56,460 nt of DNA from the NCBI GenBank assembly GCA_900766045.1, contig CAAFTW010000048.1, forward strand, positions 1 to 56,460, given 5' to 3'. The translations under genes were made by a program, and so were the position numbers. The notes beneath the pieces were generated by a model. The model had not been told where the DNA came from, did not search any database, and saw only the letters and a program-made list of their open reading frames with translations. Shown one piece after another: positions 1 through 7,635 of this stretch (position 1 is the first letter of the stretch; every line of letters begins with the position of its first letter). Source of the stretch: Clostridia bacterium (GTDB lineage: Bacteria; Bacillota; Clostridia; Peptostreptococcales; Anaerovoracaceae).

Positions 1-1214
1 TCCTGCGCCGACAGATTCACAGAAACCGGAACCAGCGGAAGCCCGGCTCTCTTCCGCTCAGCGTATTCTCTGCAAATCTGCTCGATCATCCGCAGATCCA
101 ACTGATACAGCAGGTGGTGCTTCCGAAGAGCCGGAATGAACTGTCCCGGTGAAATAATGCCCTCATTGGGATCAATCCATCTGGAAAGCGTCTCCCCATA
201 AGCTACATTTCCGCATTTATTGTCCACAATTCGCTGATAATGGACATGAATAAATTCCTTATCCGCGTCGTTTTCAAAAGTATTAATCAAATGCTGCTGT
301 TTAAAATAGGCAATATCCAGACTTGGTGTGTAATATGCAATATAGGAATTCACATCTGATCCGATAGTTTTAAATGCCTGCAGAACATGATCCATTGCTG
401 AGAATGCGGTGTCCGACTCTTCCAGCTGGCAGACACTCACCTTCACCCCTGAAGTATTCTCCATCGAATTTTCAATAATTTGATCATGAACCGCCCGGAT
501 CGTTTTCTCGCTGAGTTTATTCCCCCCAAGCACAAAGAAATGGTCATCCGAACCCCGAATAACCAGCGCGTCCGGATAATTTACACGCAGAATTTCCGCC
601 ATCGCTTTCAGCAGCTCCGATCCGGCCTTATAGCCGTACCGATTGTTGTAGTTCTGCAGTGCAAACACATTGTAATACAGAAGAAGCGGCTGCTCCCCCT
701 TGCTCCGGATGGCGTGGACCTTTTCCTGCGCAAACCTCTGGTAAAACTTCAAATTCGGAAGTCCAGTCAGCCTGTCGATAAAATAATGATCACTCTGCCA
801 GTCGAAGTAACTTTGCGAGGATTGTTCAATCAGTTTTTCGCTTTCAAAGAGATCGAGATAATAGCAGAATGCAAGCTCTGTCCCGTCCGGCATGGTCTGC
901 CAATGCCCCACCGCATGAATCAGCCGGATCTTTCGATTTTCATCACAAACACGGAAGACACTGTCGTACGGCCCTTTATGTTCGCTGAATTCCTTCCCGA
1001 GAACAACCAGCCTTCCCACGTCTTCCGGATGCACCCGCTCAAACATGCTGTCATCCAGCACACGAACCAGGTGTTCCCGCGTGTCCTTTCGCGCTCTGCA
1101 GAAACCATCCGAAACCAGTACCGTAAGTACCTTACCGTCGATCACCTGATAAACCGCCAGCGCAATATTCAACCGTTCATAAGCTTCCCGTATATCTTTG
1201 CTGAACTGATACAT
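1..1214 (-). CDS. Degenerate GGDEF/EAL signalling protein, N-terminal part (runs off the left edge)
   Basis: Cyclic-di-GMP family signalling protein. The 404 codons in the window hold an N-terminal PAS-like region (about 1-125), a GGDEF-like domain opening with DRLTGLPN near residue 147, and the beginning of an EAL domain. The GGDEF active-site loop reads SDDHF (222-226), so cyclase activity is unlikely. The EAL domain keeps HYQRIVD (325-331), E341 in GETLSRW and SVNLS (398-402), so phosphodiesterase activity or c-di-GMP binding cannot be judged without the missing C-terminus. The ATG at 1214 follows a GGGGGAAG Shine-Dalgarno. No stop codon occurs before the window edge. The family assignment is firm; the biochemical role is inferred. 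Confidence 0.85.
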   Translation of the reverse strand, partial: MYQFSKDIREAYERLNIALAVYQVIDGKVLTVLVSDGFCRARKDTREHLVRVLDDSMFERVHPEDVGRLVVLGKEFSEHKGPYDSVFRVCDENRKIRLIHAVGHWQTMPDGTELAFCYYLDLFESEKLIEQSSQSYFDWQSDHYFIDRLTGLPNLKFYQRFAQEKVHAIRSKGEQPLLLYYNVFALQNYNNRYGYKAGSELLKAMAEILRVNYPDALVIRGSDDHFFVLGGNKLSEKTIRAVHDQIIENSMENTSGVKVSVCQLEESDTAFSAMDHVLQAFKTIGSDVNSYIAYYTPSLDIAYFKQQHLINTFENDADKEFIHVHYQRIVDNKCGNVAYGETLSRWIDPNEGIISPGQFIPALRKHHLLYQLDLRMIEQICREYAERKRAGLPLVPVSVNLSAQ

Positions 1215-1254
1215 ATCTACCACTTCCCCCGCGATGGTTCAGACTCACTTAACC

Positions 1255-1283
1255 ATTATCAGGACAAAATATGAGCTCTGCAA
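1255..1283 (-). promoter_or_regulatory. Candidate promoter of the GGDEF/EAL gene
   Basis: On the minus strand TTGCAG (1278-1283) and GATAAT (1255-1260) are separated by 17 bp and lie about 40 bp upstream of the ATG at 1214. This is a sigma-A-like match by eye, with no experimental support. Confidence 0.5.
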
Positions 1284-1312
1284 GGCTAAAACTATAATAG
1301 CAAGATAGGAAC

Positions 1313-1359
1313 AGGGCCGCCGCACGCTGCGACACCATGGTCACTCGTGCAGCAGCCCT
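1313..1359 (-). terminator. Hairpin downstream of the vWA protein gene
   Basis: Arms 1313-1326 and 1346-1359 pair over 14 positions, two of them G-U in the RNA. The hairpin sits 27 bp past the vWA stop codon. The following sequence is only moderately U-rich, so it is a probable but not strong intrinsic terminator. Confidence 0.5.
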
Positions 1360-1385
1360 GAATTTCCAAGACATAAACGATGATA

Positions 1386-3968
1386 TTACTTTACCGTAAC
1401 CGCAACTTTATCTCGGATTCCGTTCACGCCAAGAACATAAATATTTGTCTTTCCTGCTTTTACGGCCTTGATTTTTCCGGTATTATAGTCTACCGATGCA
1501 ATCTTGCTGTCCGCCGTCAAATAACGCAGAAGACCGCAGTGTGTCTGGTCAAGGAACGCGCGCTTCTTATTTACTTTATACGCAGCAGCCTTGATTCTGT
1601 ATGTCTGCCCTTTCTTCAAGGTTACAGCATGTCTGCTTGTCTTCACTGCTTTGACATTGGTGGAACGCGCACTGGTGTTTCCGCAGACGGAGTGAACCGT
1701 GACACTATTTCTCACGATGACTTTCTTGCCGTGCTTAATCTTATACGCAGCGACATAGTATTTATAGTTGTCATATGTCGTCAGATGCTTCTTTGTGTAA
1801 ACGCGCGCCTTAGATGCCTTATAGTCCGCGACCTTCTTAAACGGATGCAGCAGTCTTCCCTCATCGCAGTGGTTCGTGTAAATGAAGTAGCCGTCCACAT
1901 TCTTCAGCGCCGTCCAGGTGAGCACCTGTGTATGCTTACCCTTTGCGATGACTTTCGGAAGCAGAATACCGGTGACCTTTTTCGACTGTTTTGTTGTCGG
2001 TATACCTTTTTTCCATTTTGCATACAAGGTGAGGTCGCTCTTAACCGGTGTACTGAAATCATAGGCCTTGGTCAGCGCACTGTCTGTATACCAGCCGATG
2101 AACTTATGTCCCTTCTTGGAAGGTTCATCCGGCAGAACCGCCTGTCCGCCGTCTGGAACCGTCTGTGTGAATGTCGGCTGACCGTTATTCGGCTGGAAGG
2201 TGATGGTATGCTCTTCCGGCTTGGTCGGCTCCGTCGGGGTTGATGGGATTGTTGGCTCGGTTGGTTCAGTCGGGGTAGTCGGAGTGGTTTTCTCTACCGT
2301 ATAAGAGACACTCGGCTTTCCAAAATCTTCGGATTTACCTACATTGCCATCAGAATCTTTCGGACCCAGTGAAGCTGATTCATTTGTGTAAATCGCTTTG
2401 GATGGGTCAATTGCTGTACTCGTTCCGTCGATTACGCCATCGCCATTAAGATCCAGCTGTCCGTATGTGCCCGGCTCAGTCTTTGGGTCCTTCAGTTTTA
2501 CCTGATATGTCAGGCTGACATGCTGGAAATTCGTGATCGGAACATTAGTCGTCCAGACAATTTTTTCTACTGTTTTTGTATCCTTATTATCAGGCGTATA
2601 TGCCACTTCGTACGCGTATTTCTTATCACCCTGTTGCGGGAGGAAGCCGTAATGATTCTCATCAATTTTTTCAGCATCATACGTCTTTGAATTTCCCTGC
2701 TCATCATCGATGGTCAGTTTCATCTGTGCCGGATCAGTCAGGTCAAACTGATCACCGATCGTATCGGTAACCGTGCTTTCTGGTCCAACGAGATAAATAA
2801 TTCGATTTTTTACTATGTCATTAAAATCTAATTTTCCAGTATTTCCCGACAGTTCATTTAACGCTCCCAGGAATGCCTCAGCAAACTTATAACTACCAAC
2901 CTGTATAGCATAGCACTGGTAGCCAGAGTCTACCATGTCTTTATATGCGTTGTAGGCCTTATACACAGCACGGTCAACAGCCATCGCATGATCACTGGCG
3001 CTGTCAGCGCCATCATCGGTCAAGTACGTGAACTTTTTTAACTTATTTTCATCAATTTTACCAGTACTATCACGAAATTGACTGCTCGGATCATTTCCAT
3101 AGGTTTCAAAATCATGGGCATATGTGTCTTTATCATTAGCCACCCATTTCTGTACTTGCGTCCAATATGAATCCCAATTCCAATTCGAGTCATTCCTGTA
3201 TGGGTTATAATTATTGTCTGTAGTTTTCGATCCAAATCTATATTGATCCCATTCATCGATCATTCCATAAATTTGATTCCATGAATACTGACCCCGGTAA
3301 TAGATATCCTTAACTGTTCCATTGGAATCAGAAAAAAGCCGAGTCATTCCGTCTGTTACCACAATCATATATTTTCGGCTTGCCTGAACGGATGTATCTT
3401 GACCTAACATATTTCTCGCTTCAACCAGACCGGCTTGCATGTTTGTTCCACTAAGGTGGTCGTCTTTTGAAATACCGTTTCTAACCGCAGTTGTAATCTT
3501 ATCGATCTTTTCTGAATCGAATTTTTCCAACTGATAGATACTGTGTTCCTTTCCATCAAAGGCCACAATTCCTAGCTTTACCTCGGCATTGGTGCTAGCA
3601 AGAGCATCTTTGAGATCCTTCAACAAGGAATCCATCTTTTCAGCAGTTTCCGCATTGCAACTAGACTTATCCAGGACAAAAACGATATCCGAATTCAATT
3701 TTTCCTCTTTTGACGGCAGCGACAGGGTAACATCAGAAGTTAAATCCCCATTGCTGTCCTTTGTCAGTTTTGTTGCGGTTTTGGATTTTGAATGATCCCA
3801 GGTCTGAGATGTTGTAGTACTCGTCGTTTCCGTGTTTCCAGACTGTGCAGCATTTCCATCAGTCTTTTCATCCGCATACGCCATGCCCGGCATCATTGCA
3901 ATTATTGTCAGAATTGACAGAACTATACACAGCAATGCCAGCACGGGCTTTTTCTTTACTCTGCCCAT
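1386..3968 (-). CDS. Secreted vWA-domain surface protein with InlB B-repeat
   Basis: An 860-residue secreted protein, probably an adhesin or matrix-binding factor. The signal peptide has KKK at 5-7, a hydrophobic core and a likely AYA cleavage site at 30-32. The von Willebrand A domain (about 94-400) has MIDAS-like residues D100-x-S102-x-C104, T175 and D206; the third metal-site serine is a cysteine. A calcium-loop-like DLNGDGVID follows, then a Thr/Pro-rich linker (about 560-586), an InlB B-repeat (about 587-652), an FN3-like segment (about 665-765) and a bacterial Ig-like C-terminus. There is no LPxTG motif or C-terminal membrane anchor, so attachment may be non-covalent. AAAGGAG lies 8 bp before the ATG. 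Ligand unknown. Confidence 0.85.
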   Translation of the reverse strand: MGRVKKKPVLALLCIVLSILTIIAMMPGMAYADEKTDGNAAQSGNTETTSTTTSQTWDHSKSKTATKLTKDSNGDLTSDVTLSLPSKEEKLNSDIVFVLDKSSCNAETAEKMDSLLKDLKDALASTNAEVKLGIVAFDGKEHSIYQLEKFDSEKIDKITTAVRNGISKDDHLSGTNMQAGLVEARNMLGQDTSVQASRKYMIVVTDGMTRLFSDSNGTVKDIYYRGQYSWNQIYGMIDEWDQYRFGSKTTDNNYNPYRNDSNWNWDSYWTQVQKWVANDKDTYAHDFETYGNDPSSQFRDSTGKIDENKLKKFTYLTDDGADSASDHAMAVDRAVYKAYNAYKDMVDSGYQCYAIQVGSYKFAEAFLGALNELSGNTGKLDFNDIVKNRIIYLVGPESTVTDTIGDQFDLTDPAQMKLTIDDEQGNSKTYDAEKIDENHYGFLPQQGDKKYAYEVAYTPDNKDTKTVEKIVWTTNVPITNFQHVSLTYQVKLKDPKTEPGTYGQLDLNGDGVIDGTSTAIDPSKAIYTNESASLGPKDSDGNVGKSEDFGKPSVSYTVEKTTPTTPTEPTEPTIPSTPTEPTKPEEHTITFQPNNGQPTFTQTVPDGGQAVLPDEPSKKGHKFIGWYTDSALTKAYDFSTPVKSDLTLYAKWKKGIPTTKQSKKVTGILLPKVIAKGKHTQVLTWTALKNVDGYFIYTNHCDEGRLLHPFKKVADYKASKARVYTKKHLTTYDNYKYYVAAYKIKHGKKVIVRNSVTVHSVCGNTSARSTNVKAVKTSRHAVTLKKGQTYRIKAAAYKVNKKRAFLDQTHCGLLRYLTADSKIASVDYNTGKIKAVKAGKTNIYVLGVNGIRDKVAVTVK

Positions 3969-4010
3969 AAATCAGACTCCTTTCACATGAATATCGTCAT
4001 GTTCCAGCCT

Positions 4011-4029
4011 GATTTGCCGCTGGCAAATC
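4011..4029. promoter_or_regulatory. Perfect 8-bp inverted repeat upstream of the vWA gene
   Basis: The sequence gatttgcc-gct-ggcaaatc is a perfect palindrome 43 bp upstream of the vWA start. It lies between that gene and the divergent small ORF at 4102. It may be a regulator-binding site or an mRNA hairpin. The regulator is not known. Confidence 0.35.
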
Positions 4030-4049
4030 GCCATAATGAAATGTTACGA

Positions 4050-4058
4050 CCCCCCCCC
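4050..4058. repeat. Homopolymeric C tract (9 C) upstream of the surface protein gene
   Basis: Nine consecutive C residues lie 82-90 bp upstream of the vWA ATG. Tracts of this kind in front of surface-protein genes can slip and alter promoter spacing. Whether this one does so is speculation. Confidence 0.6.
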
Positions 4059-4101
4059 GGATTGTACATTAATGCAAACAATTCGGAGGGGAGGTCAGTT
4101 C

Positions 4102-4230
4102 ATGATGATCAAAACAATTGTTGAACATACCGAATGTATGTCCTTTCATACATCACTCTATCACAATACATTTCTAGATTCAATATTTCTTAACATTATT
4201 TTAGATTATTTCGTTTTATTTTTAATATAA
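4102..4230 (+). CDS. Possible small hydrophobic peptide (42 aa)
   Basis: A 42-codon ORF with an almost ideal Shine-Dalgarno, GGAGGGGAGG at 4085-4094, spaced 7 nt from the ATG. The C-terminal third (IFLNIILDYFVLFLI) is strongly hydrophobic and could span a membrane. It is divergent from the vWA gene and has no recognisable family. The region is AT-rich, so a chance ORF is possible. The ribosome site is the only reason it is listed. Confidence 0.3.
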   Translation: MMIKTIVEHTECMSFHTSLYHNTFLDSIFLNIILDYFVLFLI

Positions 4231-4390
4231 TAGCTTTTTAGTCATCTATATTCCGAAAATACATAAATTTGCAGATTGTATACATGTTGCCATTAATTCC
4301 TGATCTAGAAAACTTTTGTCTGCTTCAAATCATCTTCAGCAGGCGCCTGAATAATGTATGCTGAGCCATGGTTCCCTTCTAACGCCGGCA

Positions 4391-4446
4391 AATGAAAATG
4401 TACACAGGTGACCCCATCTACAGAGTCATCTGTGTACATTTTCATT
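4391..4446 (-). terminator. Long perfect hairpin downstream of the small membrane protein gene
   Basis: Two 17-bp arms (4391-4407 and 4430-4446) are perfectly complementary around a 22-nt spacer, and pairing can extend inward with one G-U. It starts 25 bp past the stop at 4471. The distal arm contains TTTT but no free U-tract follows. It is probably a terminator or an mRNA-stabilising hairpin, and possibly the remnant of a small mobile element. Confidence 0.5.
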
Positions 4447-4470
4447 CTATCACAAGATCGGTTCTAAACG

Positions 4471-4821
4471 TTAATGCGTATTCTTCAGTTCGTTGAAGCG
4501 CTTAATCGCAGCCGCAGCATCAGCCGAAGTTCCCGCTTTTTCCGTAAATGGAATCACACGGCCCTTCTGCTTCTCATACTCCTTCAGATGTTTAAAATCC
4601 TCTTCATCCTCAGGACGCATCATCGTAGAATGACCGGCGCAGGCAGAAAAAAACTTGCATCCCGCGCACATATACTGACTCTTATCCCAGGCCGGATCAT
4701 ATCCGTGTTCTTCATTGATCTTCTGACTTTTATTCGCAAAAACAACGGTCAGCAGCCCAACAGCCGCCATAATCACAGCTGCTACGATAATCGGAATCAT
4801 ATGATGTAAAGCATATACCAT
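4471..4821 (-). CDS. Small membrane protein with cysteine motif, unknown function
   Basis: A 116-residue protein with one N-terminal membrane segment (roughly residues 8-28) and a cytosolic part containing C-A-G-C followed by a further Cys-Ala-Gly-His, spacing CxxCxxxxxC. The cysteines could bind metal or be redox active. The ATG at 4821 is preferred over one 20 codons upstream because GAAGGGG precedes it. I do not recognise the family. The gene lies alone between a hairpin and the CPBP protease gene, on the same strand as both neighbours. Confidence 0.6.
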   Translation of the reverse strand: MVYALHHMIPIIVAAVIMAAVGLLTVVFANKSQKINEEHGYDPAWDKSQYMCAGCKFFSACAGHSTMMRPEDEEDFKHLKEYEKQKGRVIPFTEKAGTSADAAAAIKRFNELKNTH

Positions 4822-4923
4822 ATTCTCAACCCCTTCCTTCAATTCACTTAAAATATACCACGGGAAACAGACTTTACGCATATTTTAAGCTGCTAACTTG
4901 TAACTCATTTTGATACATGCAGC

Positions 4924-5733
4924 TTATCTTCTCGCGAACCTTCCGCGCACCGGCTCGCCCTTCAGCAGCTTGTAATAGAAATACACCGCCACCAGAATCT
5001 CACAGCCCAGAACCACCAGCCCCGTGCCGCTGGTCAGCGCATGCGTTCCACTGGAATTTATCGGCATATACAGCAGATAGAGCGTCAGCGCGTTGTTTCC
5101 CGCATGGATGATGATCGTAATCCACAGATTCCGGTACAGCTCATAGAGCAGGGACAAAATCAGACCGGCCAAGAAGGCAGTCACTGCCTGCGACAGGCTG
5201 CCATGCCAGACCGCCCATAAAACAGAGGACAGAAGCGCTGAAAGCGCAAATGAACATCTCATTCTCAGCGACCGGAATAACAGTCCCCGGATCACGAACT
5301 CTTCCATCAGAGGCGCCAGGATCACGTAAGCCAGAATCAGCAGAAAAAGGTTCTCGGCAGATGCGCTCTCCAGCACACTCGTCTGACCGGAATGCAGAAA
5401 AATATCTGTCAGTGTCCCCAGCGAAGACGCAGATTTAAATCCAAAAAACACCAGAATGACCAGCACGATCAGTTCCTCCGCGTGCCACCATTTCCGCTTT
5501 CCGTAAATCCTCTCCCAAGCCGGATCATCCGACGGACTGCAGGCACGGAAATAGACCAGAGCGCCAATCAGAAGCGCAGTCCCGTCCCGGATGATCAGCG
5601 CAGTCAGCTGCGCATCTGCCCCGTGAAACAGCCCCGAAAGCGGAACCGCCGCAGAGGTCAGAATCATGCAGAGCGCGGCTGCCAGAATGCCCTGCCCCAT
5701 TGTTACCGTTTTTCCCTGATGAAATCGCTGCAT
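4924..5733 (-). CDS. CPBP family intramembrane glutamic endopeptidase
   Basis: A 269-residue polytopic membrane protein of the CPBP (Abi/CAAX-processing) protease family. All three active-site motifs are present: EEFVIRG (E144, E145, R149), WAVWHG with H177, and HAGNN with H210 and N214. The N-terminal 140 residues form several hydrophobic helices. Family members cleave within the membrane and act in prenyl-protein processing, bacteriocin self-immunity or stress signalling. Nothing next to this gene (no bacteriocin or peptide gene) points to a substrate. The start follows GGAAGAAAAGAG. Confidence 0.85.
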   Translation of the reverse strand: MQRFHQGKTVTMGQGILAAALCMILTSAAVPLSGLFHGADAQLTALIIRDGTALLIGALVYFRACSPSDDPAWERIYGKRKWWHAEELIVLVILVFFGFKSASSLGTLTDIFLHSGQTSVLESASAENLFLLILAYVILAPLMEEFVIRGLLFRSLRMRCSFALSALLSSVLWAVWHGSLSQAVTAFLAGLILSLLYELYRNLWITIIIHAGNNALTLYLLYMPINSSGTHALTSGTGLVVLGCEILVAVYFYYKLLKGEPVRGRFARR

Positions 5734-5825
5734 AGATCTCTTTTCTTCCTGTTCTCTCCATCATGTACATTCACTTCTTCTGATGCTAAATGTTATCACG
5801 AACGGAATAAAGTTGCAATATCTCA

Positions 5826-5864
5826 AAAAGGGACCAGCGCGGCCGCAGCACACGCTGATCCCTT
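5826..5864 (-). terminator. Intrinsic terminator of the radical SAM gene
   Basis: On the minus strand a stem of about 12 bp with one G-U pair is followed by TTTTT, beginning about 50 bp past the stop at 5914. It is roughly symmetric and could also act on the other strand. Confidence 0.65.
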
Positions 5865-5913
5865 GAACGTTTTTATTTTGTCCGAACAAAGTTTAAATCC
5901 GCAAGAAGAAAAC

Positions 5914-7338
5914 TTAACCGTTTCTTCTTCTTCTCTCTGCCTCTACTCTCTCCTGGTTGACCTTCGCAGTTTCCGGATCGCCGTTCCAGAGTTTCTCTGC
6001 AACTGGCGCCCACTCCTTCGCGTATTCCTTGCACTTCGCTGTCAGATGCTCTGCAGACTCAGGTGACTGCAGGTCTGTGGATTTGGCTCCGGCTTCCTTG
6101 ACCATCTGCGGCAGGATCTCCGGGTTTTCCAGCATCGGGCATGGACGCAGCATGTTATCGTTGAACGGCTGGTGGTTGTGGTACTGCATGAACAGCGGGC
6201 TCTGCAGAACCTCCAGCAGTGTGTTCTTTCTGATGTTCGTGTTGGAGTAGTGAATGAATACACATGGCTCTGCGTCACCGTTCGCATTGATGTGGAAGTA
6301 GTTTCTTCCGCCTGCGATGCAGCCGCCGACGAACTCTCCGTCGTTCTGGAAGTCAAAGCAGAAGTAGCCCTTTCCGTCTTCCATGTTTCTGAGCTCCCTC
6401 ATGCGGTGATACATGTACTCACGCTGCTCCTTGGTCGGCATCAGCTCCGGAGAAGCATCGTTTCCAACCGGCATCAGGTGGAAGTACATCGTGAACATAA
6501 CACCCTTCTGGATCTCCATGTCAACAAAGTCATCGGAGGTAACCAGCTCCAGATTCTTTCTGGTATAAGCAATGGAGGTGCCGAACAGGCAGCCGTGCTC
6601 CTTCAGCAGATCCATGGCGTGCATGATCTTATCGAAGGTTCCATGTCCTCTTCTGGCATCGTTGGTATCCTCAAATCCCTCAAGGCTGATCGCAAGTCCC
6701 AGGTTTCCAACACGGACCAGATCCTCACAGAACTTCTCATCAACCAGTGTGGAGTTGGTGAAAGCAACGAATGCGCAGTCCTGATGCTTCTCAGCCAGAC
6801 GGATCAGATCATCCTTTCTGACCAGCGGCTCTCCGCCGGTGAACATATAATAGAAGATTCCCAGTTCCTTACCCTGCTCGATGACATTGTCCATCTCCTC
6901 AAAAGTAAGGTTCAGCTTATTTCCATATTCAGCAGCCCAGCATCCTGTGCAGTGCAGGTTGCATGCACTGGTCGGATCCATCAGGATCAGCCAAGGTACA
7001 TTGCACTGATACTTCGCTCTGGCCTCATGGATCTTCTTGGTTCCGCAGAACATAGCCTCATAGAGGAAGTTCAGAATGAATGTCTTCAGGACATTCGGAT
7101 GCAGGGTTGTAATGATGCGGTCGATGTAACGGCTGATCGCACTGTCCGGATCAGCAAGCAGTCTCTTCATTCTGCTCAGATCGACATTAATGTTTGCGTC
7201 ACCCAGGTACTTCTCCGCATACCCGAAAACAGTTCCGATCGCCTTGTCACGGTCCTTATGGTACTCTTTCAGAGCCATGTCGATAGCCGCTCCAAATGCC
7301 GCTCTTCCCATCTTATGTTTAATTGATGCTTTATACAT
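5914..7338 (-). CDS. Radical SAM protein with SPASM-like C-terminus
   Basis: A 474-residue radical S-adenosylmethionine enzyme. The canonical CX3CX2C motif (C126, C130, C133) binds the 4Fe-4S cluster, and FTGGEP near residue 167 contacts SAM. The C-terminal third holds further cysteines (GGCIAGGR, EPCVF, RPCPM) as in SPASM/Twitch domains that carry auxiliary clusters. About 110 residues precede the core, and the protein ends in a basic, coiled-coil-like tail. The ATG at 7338 is chosen because GGAGAG precedes it; the frame stays open upstream. No precursor peptide gene is adjacent, so a RiPP-maturase role is not supported. Substrate unknown. Confidence 0.85.
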   Translation of the reverse strand: MYKASIKHKMGRAAFGAAIDMALKEYHKDRDKAIGTVFGYAEKYLGDANINVDLSRMKRLLADPDSAISRYIDRIITTLHPNVLKTFILNFLYEAMFCGTKKIHEARAKYQCNVPWLILMDPTSACNLHCTGCWAAEYGNKLNLTFEEMDNVIEQGKELGIFYYMFTGGEPLVRKDDLIRLAEKHQDCAFVAFTNSTLVDEKFCEDLVRVGNLGLAISLEGFEDTNDARRGHGTFDKIMHAMDLLKEHGCLFGTSIAYTRKNLELVTSDDFVDMEIQKGVMFTMYFHLMPVGNDASPELMPTKEQREYMYHRMRELRNMEDGKGYFCFDFQNDGEFVGGCIAGGRNYFHINANGDAEPCVFIHYSNTNIRKNTLLEVLQSPLFMQYHNHQPFNDNMLRPCPMLENPEILPQMVKEAGAKSTDLQSPESAEHLTAKCKEYAKEWAPVAEKLWNGDPETAKVNQERVEAERRRRNG

Positions 7339-7570
7339 AATATCTCTCCATTCTCTTCCGCCTGTTAAAAAGAACCGCTTCCAGATCAAAAGACGGTCCC
7401 TTTCAAGCAATCCCGGTGTAGTAAACCGCCGGTTATTTTTTATGTATCCATTATAGCGGCCGAAAATAGAGAACACAAAATACAATCACGCACTTTTGTC
7501 TAAAACACGGTCGAAAATTATCGTTATTGGAGATACAAGGGCACACCGCCCTGTCGTCTCTGACAAAAAA

Positions 7571-7592
7571 GAAACCGACGCCCCGGTTTTTC
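7571..7592 (-). terminator. Intrinsic terminator of coaBC
   Basis: The minus-strand hairpin aaccg/cggtt is followed by TCTTTTTT, starting about 45 bp past the coaBC stop. The stem is short but the U-run is good. Confidence 0.55.
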
Positions 7593-7635
7593 CTTGTACC
7601 AAAAGGCTTCGGTTCCTCGAACACACTATTGTAAG

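Noticed and set aside
480..1274. 264-codon plus-strand frame
   Set aside because: Lies opposite the GGDEF/EAL gene, whose minus-strand translation has clear domain motifs. No ribosome site and no recognisable protein.
5914..7338. RiPP maturase role for the radical SAM protein
   Set aside because: No short precursor ORF, transporter or peptidase specific to a peptide cluster lies next to it.
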